Shown: positions 6,991-15,541, numbered from the stretch's first letter. The stretch is DNA of 20,303 nt from Prorocentrum cordatum (GCA_963575745.1 CAUYUJ010015741.1:295001-315303), one strand, 5' to 3'. Notes: generated by a model not told the origin, from the letters alone. A program made the numbers and translations.

Positions 6991-9298
6991 CCCTCAAGGC
7001 ACTCGGCCACCACTTCCGAAACCTGAGACGCCCCGGGAGCCCCTCGTCCTGGTGAGCGAAGCGGAAGATGCGTTGGGGGGCAGACAACCAGTGACGAGCC
7101 AGTAGGGCAGCCCACACCCAAAGTCCCAAGAGTGACGAGGCGGCCTCCAGGGACACCCAAGCACGGCTCTCCAGGAAGAGCATGGCCTCATAGAGTACGG
7201 CAGCCTTACGGGTAGGTAGACGAAGCCGAGCGGGGGAACTCTGAACCTCGTAGCCAACAATTTTGTCCAGCTCCCAAGACTCCCTGCGGTCCGTGACCTT
7301 GAAACCTATGTTGACTAGCTCATCGGCGGCCCGATGCATGAAGAAGTCGGCGGCCCGCTCGGAGCCCACAAAGTCGGCCCCGTCGGACATCATCAAACCA
7401 TCGTCTATGTGAAGGTAAAACCCTAGGTCGCCCTTAATCAAGGTGGTGTTCTGCATCCTAGCGCTCTTCTCGTTGAGTACGTGAAAGCCCCTCTCCCCCT
7501 CCTGACTGCTGGGCCTGGGCCACTGAGACAGACGGGCGGCCAAGGGACGCTGAGGAACAACGGTACCTTTCTCACGCTCCTCTCGTAGCATACGCACGAA
7601 ACTCCGCGCGACACACGACGCCAGAAACTCACTGAGGCCGGAGGGGTAGGCAGCCAAGGCGGTGGCGTAGAAACCTTGTCTCCCGTTCTCCACCCTCATG
7701 CGTCCAGTGCTCCTCTGATGCTGGTGATTTCCATCGCAACGACACTCACCCTCCAGCAGTCCGTCGGCGGTGCCGGACAGCGTGGTAGCCTTTCTCGCTG
7801 GCCCGCCGTACATGCACTGGTCAAGACTGACACGCACAGCCGAGGTGCGCTCCTCCATGGCGCACGTCAGCTCTGTACTATAAATCGAAGGATACGGCTC
7901 CTCTCCAGGATCCTCTGGGTGTTCATGTATATGGACTCCTCCCCTCGACGAGACCCCTTCGCAGAGCGCCAGGAAGTTGAGGGACAGGACGTTGGACTCC
8001 TGGACTCGAGCCCTCTCGGGGCCCGTCAGCTCGGCCTCGGGCCGACCACAACCGTACTTGCCTCGGAACCTGAGGGGCCTCGGGCCCCCCAGCAACTTGA
8101 CGAACCGGGCCCTGGACCAGGTGGAGCAGGGCGGCCCTCCCAGGATCGCGTCGATGTGCCCCAAAACGACCAGGCCCCAAAGCTTCTGGAAGGTCTCCGG
8201 CAGCGTGAGGTCCCAAAGAGGATCCTGGGCGAGGTCGCAGGACAGCACCAGCAGTTCCAGCCCGCGCTGGGCCGCAAGAACTCCCAGCCACTCTTCCACG
8301 TCCCCAGGCCTACGGGGACCCGCGAACAGATGCATGACGACGAAGACCTTAACACCCGACGACTTGACCTCTGTGACCTTCCGAACCCAAGACTCGCCCG
8401 TGTAGCCCGTGCCCGGGTTCGTGACCTGGTCATTCAAGTCCCTGGACTTCCTGAAGTCTTGGTCGGCGGCCCAAACCTCGTCGCTCCTGCCCGAGAACTT
8501 CCCCCCTTCGTCAACGTCGAAATCCTCCTCCGAGACGCCCCGCCGAAGCCCACAACTTCGGATCAGAGTCCGCCCCCCGCAAGTCATATTAATATTCATG
8601 AGAATGTGCACGCTGTGGGAGCCGCCCATGACGAGCCGCTTCCACATGGGGTAGATCCAGGTTCCCGGACAGACTCTGTCTCGAAGTTCCCAGGGGAGAG
8701 CATCCCAGACTAGACCGGCACGAAGTGGGGGCACCGCCTGCCAGGCCCACATCCACTCTGGAACCTCTACCGAAGTGAACGCATTGCTCTGGTCACAAGC
8801 GGCGGCACACAACGCGTCACTTGGCAAATGCACATTGGCGAGTGCTGCACCTCCGTGGAGCCCGTGCTCCTCACGAGAACGAACGTCCAAGTACATGTAG
8901 TTAGCAGCCACCATCATAATGATTTTCCTTTGTTTGGGGGCGTCTTTCTTGGGCACAACCGAAAAACCGGCCACTGCTTTGACTTCGTCTCTAGTTCCAA
9001 ATCTCCACAAATTTGGGGCCATATCCTTTCGAAGAAAATAACGAGCATACTCCACTTCGGATCCTCCCACAAACCCGTACTGCCTCTCGAGTTCTCGAAA
9101 CAAAACTTGGCTCCGGCTATCCGGGGCTGCAACCGCATTTTCTTCCTCAGCATAAAAAGCAGCCTCCTCAGCACTCAGGGCGGACAGCATAGGCACTCGA
9201 CGAGGATCACAGGGCTCATCAACTGCATCAGCTCGTAATGCTTCATGTCCCGCCTTGCGGCGGACTCCTTGGTAGGTAATCGTCGACTCCTTCACCAA
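6602..9298 (-). CDS. Reverse transcriptase with embedded cytosine-methyltransferase-like domain
   Basis: 898 codons, of which about 1-772 are meaningful; the rest is the wrong frame over RNase H. RT features in order: finger motif PKQRKIIMMVAANY (121-134), motif A CDQSNAFTSVEVPEW with Asp169, motif B WKRLVMGGSHSVHILMNIN (219-237), motif C YLHIDDGLMMSDG with the catalytic Asp pair at 632-633, then NIGFKVTD and DKIVGYEVQ, and the DIRS-type thumb RLPTRKAAVLYEAM...SSLLGLWVWA (692-770). Motifs B and C are normally some tens of residues apart; here nearly 400 residues separate them, and the methyltransferase-like domain fills that gap. The frame opens at a TTG after a probable shift from the Pol N-terminal frame near 9300-9350. 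No stop interrupts it, so selection was recent or the copy is young. Confidence 0.85.
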   Translation of the reverse strand: MVKESTITYQGVRRKAGHEALRADAVDEPCDPRRVPMLSALSAEEAAFYAEEENAVAAPDSRSQVLFRELERQYGFVGGSEVEYARYFLRKDMAPNLWRFGTRDEVKAVAGFSVVPKKDAPKQRKIIMMVAANYMYLDVRSREEHGLHGGAALANVHLPSDALCAAACDQSNAFTSVEVPEWMWAWQAVPPLRAGLVWDALPWELRDRVCPGTWIYPMWKRLVMGGSHSVHILMNINMTCGGRTLIRSCGLRRGVSEEDFDVDEGGKFSGRSDEVWAADQDFRKSRDLNDQVTNPGTGYTGESWVRKVTEVKSSGVKVFVVMHLFAGPRRPGDVEEWLGVLAAQRGLELLVLSCDLAQDPLWDLTLPETFQKLWGLVVLGHIDAILGGPPCSTWSRARFVKLLGGPRPLRFRGKYGCGRPEAELTGPERARVQESNVLSLNFLALCEGVSSRGGVHIHEHPEDPGEEPYPSIYSTELTCAMEERTSAVRVSLDQCMYGGPARKATTLSGTADGLLEGECRCDGNHQHQRSTGRMRVENGRQGFYATALAAYPSGLSEFLASCVARSFVRMLREEREKGTVVPQRPLAARLSQWPRPSSQEGERGFHVLNEKSARMQNTTLIKGDLGFYLHIDDGLMMSDGADFVGSERAADFFMHRAADELVNIGFKVTDRRESWELDKIVGYEVQSSPARLRLPTRKAAVLYEAMLFLESRAWVSLEAASSLLGLWVWAALLARHWLSAPQRIFRFAHQDEGLPGRLRFRKWWPSALREWRTMRRGLMGRIRGPRGPHLQDRAGHGCRGLERPGLWGLGHGCYRSPRPGRSEALGGRGQAGFRPHAHGPREESSTEGFRSSRTHPARLRDPEGFLGAVQVLGPGRRGEVEVGGAYHGQRDEVSDLDA
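7619..8353 (-). other. C5-cytosine-methyltransferase-like domain inside RT
   Basis: Residues about 316-560 of the RT frame. VMHLFAGPRRPGD resembles motif I (S-adenosylmethionine site), LSCDLAQDPLWDLT fits the second strand region, and AILGGPPCSTWSRAR is motif IV with the PC dipeptide, Cys391 being the expected nucleophile. GGVHIHEHPEDPG lies where motif VI (normally ENV) is expected, but the Glu context is altered to EHP. QCMYGGPARKATTL resembles the motif VIII region, and FYATALAAYPSGL a C-terminal motif. Capture of cytosine methyltransferases by dinoflagellate retrotransposons is known. Placement between RT motifs B and C of an Ngaro-type element is what I see here. Activity is unproven because motif VI is non-canonical. 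Confidence 0.72.
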
Positions 9299-9300
9299 CT

Positions 9301-9729
9301 CTAGTACGGCACGGGCGCCTGTCGGGCAATCGCCCCGGCGCGCCTGGCGAATCCTCGCCGCCTCGCGTAGAGCCAGTCGATGGACTCGCTGGTGTAGAGG
9401 CCGTAACTTCGTCCGACGTTCCTCTTCACGACGGCCTCTGGTGAGCTCCTGGCGGTGCCCTGGTACATGGCGTTTAGAGCAAGGATATACTCATTAGCCA
9501 AAGCACGCAAGGCCATCTTCTTGCAATAGCGCTGGCGGATGCGGCTGGACATGCTCTCCGAGCGGCCCGGCTTCTCCACCATCGGGATCGGGTACAGCTT
9601 GGCGCCTGAGGCGCCATCCAGCAGCCTTCGCAGCTCGTGGGGCTCCTCCAGCATCGCCTTTGGGACCCAGCGGCTGCGCTCCTCACCTCGACTGGCAGCT
9701 GCATCACCAGCCGAGGTGCCCGCCGCCTG
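9301..9729 (-). CDS. N-terminal region of Pol, in frame with Gag after a TGA
   Basis: The Gag frame continues open beyond its TGA for 142 codons to a TAG at 9301-9303. It contains ERSRWVPKAMLEEPHELRR, AKLYPIPMVEKPGRSE, RIRQRYCKKMALRALANEY and GRSYGLYTSESIDWLYARRR. No catalytic domain is recognised; it looks like the linker and N-terminal region before RT in dinoflagellate elements of this kind. The following RT frame is shifted by one, and both frames read plausibly near 9300-9350, so a small indel probably lies there. The first ATG (9654) is well inside the segment, so expression may depend on readthrough of the Gag stop. Confidence 0.6.
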   Translation of the reverse strand, partial: QAAGTSAGDAAASRGEERSRWVPKAMLEEPHELRRLLDGASGAKLYPIPMVEKPGRSESMSSRIRQRYCKKMALRALANEYILALNAMYQGTARSSPEAVVKRNVGRSYGLYTSESIDWLYARRRGFARRAGAIARQAPVPY

Positions 9730-9732
9730 TCA
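9730..9732 (-). other. In-frame TGA between Gag and Pol
   Basis: The Gag frame ends ...RGRPAE-TGA and continues open as CAG GCG GCG (Q-A-A-G-T...) for 142 codons. This could be a programmed readthrough site, an ordinary stop followed by reinitiation, or a mutation in this copy. Confidence 0.6.
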
Positions 9733-11133
9733 CTCGGCGGGCCTGCCCCTTCCCGCGGGGGGCGGGCCCTTCGGCGGGGCCTTCGGGGGCTTCTCCTTGT
9801 CGCCCTTGCCCTGGCGCTTGGCCTGGGCGGCCACCCTCTCGGAGCGCTGGTGCTCGGCCTTGCTGTGCGCCGTCGCGGCCTGCACCAGCCAGCTCGGCGC
9901 CGCGTCGGTCTGGCTGCCCGGAGGGGAAACCCCGAGCATGTGGAGCGCGCCAGTGCGGTCCCCTGAGCGGCTCTCGTACATATAGGCCGCCAGGCGCCTG
10001 AGAGAGATCTCCATCAGGTCGTTCGTCCCCAGGAACCTCATCAACGCCTCCTCCGCGCCGCAGTCCTTCATTGCAAAGTCCACTGTGGTCGCCATCGTCC
10101 ACAAATCGGTCCAGACTGGCGAGGACCTGCTTCCGCTATACCGGGAAGAGAGCCAGTCCCTGACAGAAGTGCAGCCTTCCGCCCTCGTCGATCGGTAGAT
10201 CTCCGCCCCGGCCCGCTGCAGGTCCGGGGGGAGCGAGGCTCCCCACCTGGTCTCCTGGCTACCGCCAGCCGCCGACGTGAGGCTCCCCAAAGCCAAAGGG
10301 TCGCCTGCTGTGCCTCCCAGCGCCGGTGGCGCGGCTTGGTCAAGGGCGTCCAGGCCGCGCGCGAGCTCGGCGACCCTGGGCGCGGTCACCGTCCCGTTGC
10401 CCACGTAGCCGTGGCCCCTCAGGAGCCTGACCACCGGCTCGCTCACTTCGCCCTGCAGCTCCATCTTGGCGACGTGGCTCCAGAACTTGGAGGCCCAGTA
10501 GGGATCGACCGAGCTGGTGCCCCCGAACGTCATGAGGGCCGTCTTCGCGCTTGCCGCTCCTCGTACCGGCTGCGCGCCCGCTGCTCCTGGATGGTGCAGG
10601 CCAGGAGGGGGGGCCGCGGGGGCCGAGGGCAGGGGCAGACCTGCCCAGCCCGCGAGGTCGCCCAGAGCGGAGGCCCCGGCAGGCGCATAGGTAGGCGCCG
10701 CCGCCCCAGCTCCGGGGCTCGGGGCAGCGCCAGCAGCCGCTGCACCAGGGATGCCGAAGGGCGGGGACTGGTCCGCGTCCCCCGCGACCCCTCCTCCGTC
10801 GGCGAGGTCGGCTTCGTCAGCAGCAACTGGAGCTGCGCCACCGGCCGCCATGGTGGCCCTCAGCAATGCCAGCTCCTCGCGGAGCCGCACCACCTCTGCG
10901 CTCTCCGTGGCAGGGGTCTCGCGGCGGGGGCACTTCAATCTCGTGAGGCAGGCCGCGGCGGCAGCCCCACTCGTCAAGCCCAGCAACGCCCAGAGCAGGA
11001 CGTTGCGCCAGGTGTCGGCGTAGCGGGCCATGGCCAGCAGCGCCGCGCTCAGGACACTGAGGGTGGCGACGGCCCGCAGGCGGCAAGCCCAGGAGCACCA
11101 CCGGCTGCTCTCCTCAGGCGCGCCCGTCGACAT
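9730..11133 (-). CDS. Gag-like protein with N-terminal membrane segments
   Basis: 467 codons from the ATG at 11133 (MSTGAPEESSRW). The frame is also open upstream to an ATG at 11316 inside repeat A1, but the later start fits a spliced-leader-like site at 11189-11208 and leaves the terminal repeat untranslated. Two apolar segments (about residues 20-36 and 45-62, ending LLWALLGLTSGAAAAACL) precede a short heptad-like stretch (VVRLREELALLRATM). An Ala/Pro/Gly-rich linker follows, then a folded-looking core (VDPYWASKFWSHVAKMELQG...RLLRGHGYVGN; MRFLGTNDLMEISLRRLAAY; GDRTGALHMLGV) and a basic tail (AKRQGKGDKEKPPKAPPKGP). No CCHC zinc knuckle is present. Position at the 5' end and the basic C-terminus support a nucleic-acid-binding coat protein. 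The membrane segments are unusual for Gag. Confidence 0.7.
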   Translation of the reverse strand: MSTGAPEESSRWCSWACRLRAVATLSVLSAALLAMARYADTWRNVLLWALLGLTSGAAAAACLTRLKCPRRETPATESAEVVRLREELALLRATMAAGGAAPVAADEADLADGGGVAGDADQSPPFGIPGAAAAGAAPSPGAGAAAPTYAPAGASALGDLAGWAGLPLPSAPAAPPPGLHHPGAAGAQPVRGAASAKTALMTFGGTSSVDPYWASKFWSHVAKMELQGEVSEPVVRLLRGHGYVGNGTVTAPRVAELARGLDALDQAAPPALGGTAGDPLALGSLTSAAGGSQETRWGASLPPDLQRAGAEIYRSTRAEGCTSVRDWLSSRYSGSRSSPVWTDLWTMATTVDFAMKDCGAEEALMRFLGTNDLMEISLRRLAAYMYESRSGDRTGALHMLGVSPPGSQTDAAPSWLVQAATAHSKAEHQRSERVAAQAKRQGKGDKEKPPKAPPKGPPPAGRGRPAE

Positions 11134-11182
11134 GGCGCGCGAGCCCGAAAGAGTAGGTGCAGTAGAACGTAACCCCGCGCTA

Positions 11183-11335
11183 TGCGTGCTTGAGCCCATA
11201 TGCGACGGCATACGAGCTCGTGGCGTGGTGTTCACCCTGAGCTCTCCCGAGGCCCGTCGGGCGAACACTATATCACACCCACCCAAGCGCCCAACGTGCA
11301 AACCGAAAACTACCATTCAAAATCTCATTAACTCA
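11183..11335 (-). repeat. Split direct repeat A1 (element 5' end)
   Basis: 153 bp matching A2 (3809-3961) with three differences, all transitions. Its outer end (CTCATTAACTCA on plus) abuts host sequence GTTTCTAATGTG at 11336. It should hold the 5' untranslated region and the promoter of the element, but no defined promoter motif was recognised. Confidence 0.9.
11189..11208 (-). promoter_or_regulatory. Spliced-leader-like sequence in repeat A1
   Basis: On the minus strand this reads GCCGTCGCATATGG then GCTCAAG. Aligned to the 22-base dinoflagellate spliced leader it has three mismatches and one gap, and keeps the 3' end GGCTCAAG intact. It lies 56 bases before the Gag ATG at 11133. The same sequence is in A2 at 3815-3834. 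It may be a relic of a trans-spliced transcript that was copied back, or a chance match. Confidence 0.4.
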
Positions 11336-14300
11336 GTTTCTAATGTGTTTTTCTATGTTTTCGGCCTCCTCGCCTCTTCGGCTTCCCGACGCTCCAAGAC
11401 GGCCCAAGAAGTCCCCCCGGCCGCTCCAAGACGGCCGAAGAGGACCCCAAGAGAGCCCCAAGACGGGCCAGGAGGGCCCCCAGACGGTCCCAAGACGCAC
11501 CAGGACGGCCCCAGGACGGCCCAGGAGGCGCCCAAGATGGCCCAATAGGCACCCAAGACGGCCCCAGGAGCGGCCCAAGACGGCCCAAGACAGCCCAAGA
11601 GGCGCCGAGGCGGGTCTCAGACGGCCCCAAGACGGCCCAAGAGGCACCCAAGACGGCCCGAGAGGGCCCTAAGAGCCCCCCCGGGAGGCCCAAAAGAAGG
11701 CCGAAGAGGCTCCGAAACGGCCCCCACGAAGCCTTCAGTGGCTTCAGAATTCCCTCCAGGAGCGGGGGAGCGGACGAGAGGCGACAGGCACATCGCAGGC
11801 AAAAACGCCCCAAGAGATCCCCAAACGGCCCCCACGAAGCCCTAAGTGGCTTCAGAATTGCTTCCAGGAGGGGGGGGGGCGGACGAGAGGCGACCGGCAT
11901 ATCGAAGGCACAAAAGAACAATGTTGGACGCTCCGAGGGCCTTCGATGTTTCTCCGTTGGGGAGAGTCGTCGTAGGATCGACGATTGCCGACCGAGGGCA
12001 GCGAATCCAGTGGAGGCCCAAGAGGCCCCCAGGAGCCCAAAAGAGATCCCCAAGAGGTGCCACGGGGCTTAAAAACTGCTTCGAAGCGAGGGGGGCGGAC
12101 GAGGGGACCGCCTCAGGAGGTTTTGGACGGTTTTGGGCCTCAAAAACGAAAGGATTTTGGCCTTCTCGCCTTTTCCGTTTTCCGACGCTCGAAGACGGCC
12201 CAAGAGGCCTCCAAGAGCGCCCCAGAACGGCCCAAGAGGTTTCCAAGAGCGCCCCAAGACAGCCCAAGAGGGCCCCAAGACGACCCAAGAGACGCTCAAG
12301 ACGGCCCACGATGGCCCGAAGACAGGCCCAAGAGGGGGCCAAGAGGGGGACCACGGACCGAAAATCCGAGCCTTCCGCCCCAAGAGGGCGCCAGGAGGCC
12401 CAAACAGGCCCCCAAGAGGCCCCAAGGGGCCGCCAAGAATCCCCCGAAGAGGCCCCAGGAGGCTCCCAAGGAGCCCAAACGAGGCCCCTACAGAGGCCCC
12501 AACAGCTTCCAAAATGGCCCCGAAGAGGCCTCGAGCCCGCCTCCGAGCTTCCTCGCCGCGAGGGTGCCAACACGGCCCCAGACCGGCCCAGGACGGCCCA
12601 AGGCGCGCTCAAGACGGCCCAAGACGATTCCAAGACGGTCCCAGGAGGGTGCGCCCAGGACGGCCCAAGGACGCGCCCGTTCGGGGCCTCAAGACGGGCC
12701 ACGATGGCAAGAGAGTCCCAGCTGGCAAAAATCGTTAATTTTCCATTGTTTACTGTTACACCCTTTGCGTTTCCCGCCGTTTCGGCGGTCCGATGCACCA
12801 AGAGGCCCCAGAAAGTCCCAGGAGGGTCCGAGGAACCGCCCAGGAAGGCCCCAAGACGGGCCAAGACGGACCCAGCACACCCCAAGGCGCGCTGCGACGG
12901 CTCAAGACGGCTCCAAGACAGCCCCAAGAGGGTGCCAACACGGCCCCTGCTGGGCCCAGGACGGCCCAAGGAGGCGCACAGGAGGGGCCCAAGACGACTC
13001 CAAGGCGGCCTCCTCACGGTCCCAGACGGCTCCAAGACAGCCCCACGAGGACCCCGATGGGCCCAGGACGGCCTACGGACGCGCTCAGGAGGGGCCCACG
13101 ACGAACCAAGACGGCCCCATCAGGGCAAACGGCGCCCTCAAGACGGGCCTAGACGGCTCCAAGACGGCCCTTTGAGGGAGCCAACGCGGCCCCACACCCT
13201 TCGGGCGCACACTTGGGGGGGCTGGGAGCTTGCGACAAGTCTCCCACATTCATTGTCCTGCCCCATTATGTTCGCCTGGAGGCCTCCTCCAACCCTGCGG
13301 GCGAACAAGAGGAATCCCAGCGGGACGCCAACCCTGGGGCCCGTGGGCCCCGCGCCGCTTGGGCAGAAGACGAACGCCGGGTCTGACAGGCCAGCTACCG
13401 CCCCCCTTTGCCCGATATGCTGTGCCATTCTGTTCCCCCAGGGGCCTTGGCAAACTCTTCGGGCCGAGCAGACCGGACCCCTTGGACAGCAGCCAACTGA
13501 TATGACCCTGGGACCTCTCCGCATTCTTCGGACGAGCATCTGGGGGCCCAGGAGATTCGGACATGTCTTCCCCATTCCTTGCCCTGTCCCGTTCTGTTCT
13601 CCCGAAGGCCTCCACAGACCCTCTGGGCGAACAGAATGGGACATGGCGAACAAACCCTCCCGTTGGCGGTGATGCGACTGGATCGCACCATCAAGGCGCG
13701 CCTGGAGGTGATGGCCGACCCAACAGCGGTTTCTCTTAAGAGTTCACTGGATTTCAAATTTTCTTGAAGCTCTCTTGGGCCCTCCCTGTAGATCCTTGCG
13801 AGCCTCCCCGGCGCTTTCGGTGGCTTTCCCCGATGGCCTCCCGAGCCCTTCCACGAGCGCTCCTGAGACGCCTCAGATGGGCTTCGACGTTTCGGACACG
13901 CACTATCGCCCGTGGGGTGGACTTCAGAACTGCCCTCATAGGAGGGGGGGGTGAACGAGCCAAGTCCGCTGGGCCAAGCTGAGGGCCTGCAGGATGCGCA
14001 ACTGCAAGAGCTCGAATCACGAAGGCGCGGTCCCGTGCCGTTCCGGCCGCCGCGCAGGTCCCGGCCGCCCCGTGTGTTTGTAGATTTTCGGTACAATCTG
14101 CGCCGTTCCTCCGAGAACCATTCCAGAAAGATGTCGTGGACGGAGTCCACGGGTCAGCCATAGTCAGCTACAACGCTGGGATCAGCGCGTGCGAGAAGGG
14201 CGGGCAATGGCAGCCGGCCCTAGCACTGCTGAGCGAGATGCGGGAAGCGAAGTTGGAGCCCGACGGCATCAGCTACAGCGCTGGGATCAGCGCGTGCGAG

Positions 14301-14420
14301 AAGGGCGAGCAGTGGCAACGAGCGCTGGCGCTGCTGAGCGAGATGCGGGAGGCGAAGCTGGAGCCCGACGTCATCTCTCCTACATGGCCAGTGGAAGCGC
14401 GTGCGAGAATGGCTCACAGG
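11336..14420 (+). repeat. Composite dispersed repeat, copy R2, right part
   Basis: Continues copy R2 after the retrotransposon and matches 597-3330. It has an expanded array at about 11535-11640, lacks about 20 bases at 12148 relative to 1311-1340, and gains GTGCCAACAC near 12561. It retains the 108-bp tandem pair (11715 and 11823), the diverged island (12727-12795) and the TGTTCGCC/GGCGAACA pair (13269/13300). Unlike R1 it ends in intact PPR sequence. A segment at 13880-14080 has diverged from R1 more than the rest. Confidence 0.85.
14136..14372 (+). CDS. PPR protein fragment with two intact repeats
   Basis: The frame reads DVVDGVHGSA and then two 35-residue P-type PPR units, at about 14160-14264 and 14265-14369. 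Each has the SACEKG..QWQ.ALALLSEMREAKLEPD pattern of paired helices. PPR proteins bind RNA, usually in organelles, one base per repeat. A third unit begins (ISPTW..., better read one frame over as SYMASGSACENG at about 14370-14412) and is broken by a frameshift. GC-rich array then follows, so this is a fragment and not a full gene. The frame continues upstream as FLREPFQK without an obvious ATG. Similar but decayed ends are found at 3226-3330 and 17090-17240. It is probably a dispersed pseudogene copy, although the two units themselves are intact. Confidence 0.6.
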
Positions 14421-15500
14421 GCCTCGTGTACACAAAATCGCCCCTTTACGGCGCCACCACGGGGCCGAATCGCTCAGGCTGGTCCCAGAAGCGCTCAAGA
14501 GGGGTCCGAGACCGTCCAAGAGCGCTGCAAGACGGCTTCAGTGGGTCCCGAGACGGCCCACGAGGGCCCGAAGCCTTCCGGGGGGGCTCCACGACGATCC
14601 AAGAGGCCGCAAAGACGCCCCAAGAGGGCCCCGAGCGCACGCCAAAGAGGTACAAATCGTCAAATTCCGATGGGAAAACGTATATTTTTAGCCTGCCCGC
14701 CTTGTGTGCTCCTCAGCGGCCCAGGGCACGCCAAGAGGCCTCCCAAATCGCCCCAAGAAGACGCCAGCGGCCCCTTAAGAGTTCTCCAAGACGGCCCACA
14801 AGAGCCCCAAGACGACGCCAGAGAGCCCTGAAACGGCCTCACAGTACCCCAAGACGGCCCCCATAGAGCTCCGAGGGGGCCCCAAGAGGCTCCCAAGACG
14901 GCCTCAGGCAGCCTCAAGAGAGCTCCAAGACGGTCCAAGGCCTCCCGAACGCCCCGTGACGGCCCCAAAAGTCCCCACAACGTTCCAAAACGCTCCCAGA
15001 GCAGCCCAAAAAACCTTCAGAATGGTTTGAAAAAGACCCCCACAAGGACCACCAAGCAGGCTCAGAGACGCCCACTAAAAGAGCGATCGGCGAAGTACAA
15101 CGCTCTTTTCACCAAGGCCCCCAAGAGCGAGACGCAGAGTAGAGAGCTCTCCCAGGCACAGCTCCCAAGAGCGAGCGGTGACGTCGGGACACCCTTCCGA
15201 CCTCTCACACAGGAGCACGCACGCACAGCACGCAAGCACACTGGATTTCCTGGGCTGTTCCCCGGAGGAGGCTCGGGGGGACAGCCCGGGAAAGGCCCAG
15301 AGGCGCCCAACAAACGTTTCAAGAGAAAAGGCCCCCAGGAGGCCGCAAGACTGCCCAAGAGGGCCCCAAGAGGCCCCCCGGAGGCCGCAAGATAGCCAAC
15401 GAGGCCCCAACAGGCCCCCAGGAGCTCGAAAAGGAACCCCGAGAGGCCCACGAACCGTTCCCAAGGAGACGGCAGCGCCCGCCATCCGGCTTCGAAGAGG
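14421..15500. repeat. GC-rich arrays after R2
   Basis: Mostly degenerate CCAAGACGG and CCCAAGAGG units, with an AT-richer island near 14650-14722 (ACAAATCGTCAAATTCC...). Stretches around 15000-15250 are less repetitive. No convincing gene was found on either strand; the ORFs here are compositional. Confidence 0.6.
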
Positions 15501-15508
15501 CAACCGGA

Positions 15509-15541
15509 AAAAAGTCACCAGAGCCTTCCGGGTGACTTTTT
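15509..15541. repeat. Perfect 11-base hairpin
   Basis: AAAAAGTCACC (15509-15519) pairs exactly with GGTGACTTTTT (15531-15541) across an 11-base loop. It stands out in GC-rich surroundings. Function is unknown; it could be a short foldback element or an RNA hairpin. Confidence 0.65.

Larger units (their letters stand above)
3572..11335 (-). mobile_element. Ngaro/PAT-like tyrosine-recombinase retrotransposon with methyltransferase-like domain
   Basis: The element is about 7.76 kb and its genes run on the minus strand: Gag, RT with embedded methyltransferase-like domain, RNase H, tyrosine recombinase, ORF3. It has split direct repeats in the order A1-genes-B1-A2-B2, which is diagnostic for the PAT/Ngaro branch of DIRS-superfamily elements. 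These replicate through a circular DNA intermediate and integrate by tyrosine recombinase. There is no integrase, aspartic protease, classical LTR or target-site duplication. Repeat pairs are about 98% identical, so the insertion is recent. The copy has an in-frame TGA after Gag and about four Pol frameshifts, so it is probably not autonomous as read. Confidence 0.88.

Noticed and set aside
7619-8353. DAM-type adenine methyltransferase as in DIRS1
   Set aside because: The motif is GGPPCSTWS with the PC dipeptide of C5-cytosine enzymes; no DPPY/DPPW motif was seen and the position is inside RT, not after RNase H.
7676-8713. Plus-strand ORF of 345 codons
   Set aside because: It is antisense to the RT/methyltransferase frame, which has clear motifs; it contains none of its own.
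3809-11335. A1 and A2 as classical LTRs of a Gypsy or Copia element
   Set aside because: There is no integrase or protease, the repeats are not at both outer ends (B2 lies outside A2), there is no target duplication, and a tyrosine recombinase is present.
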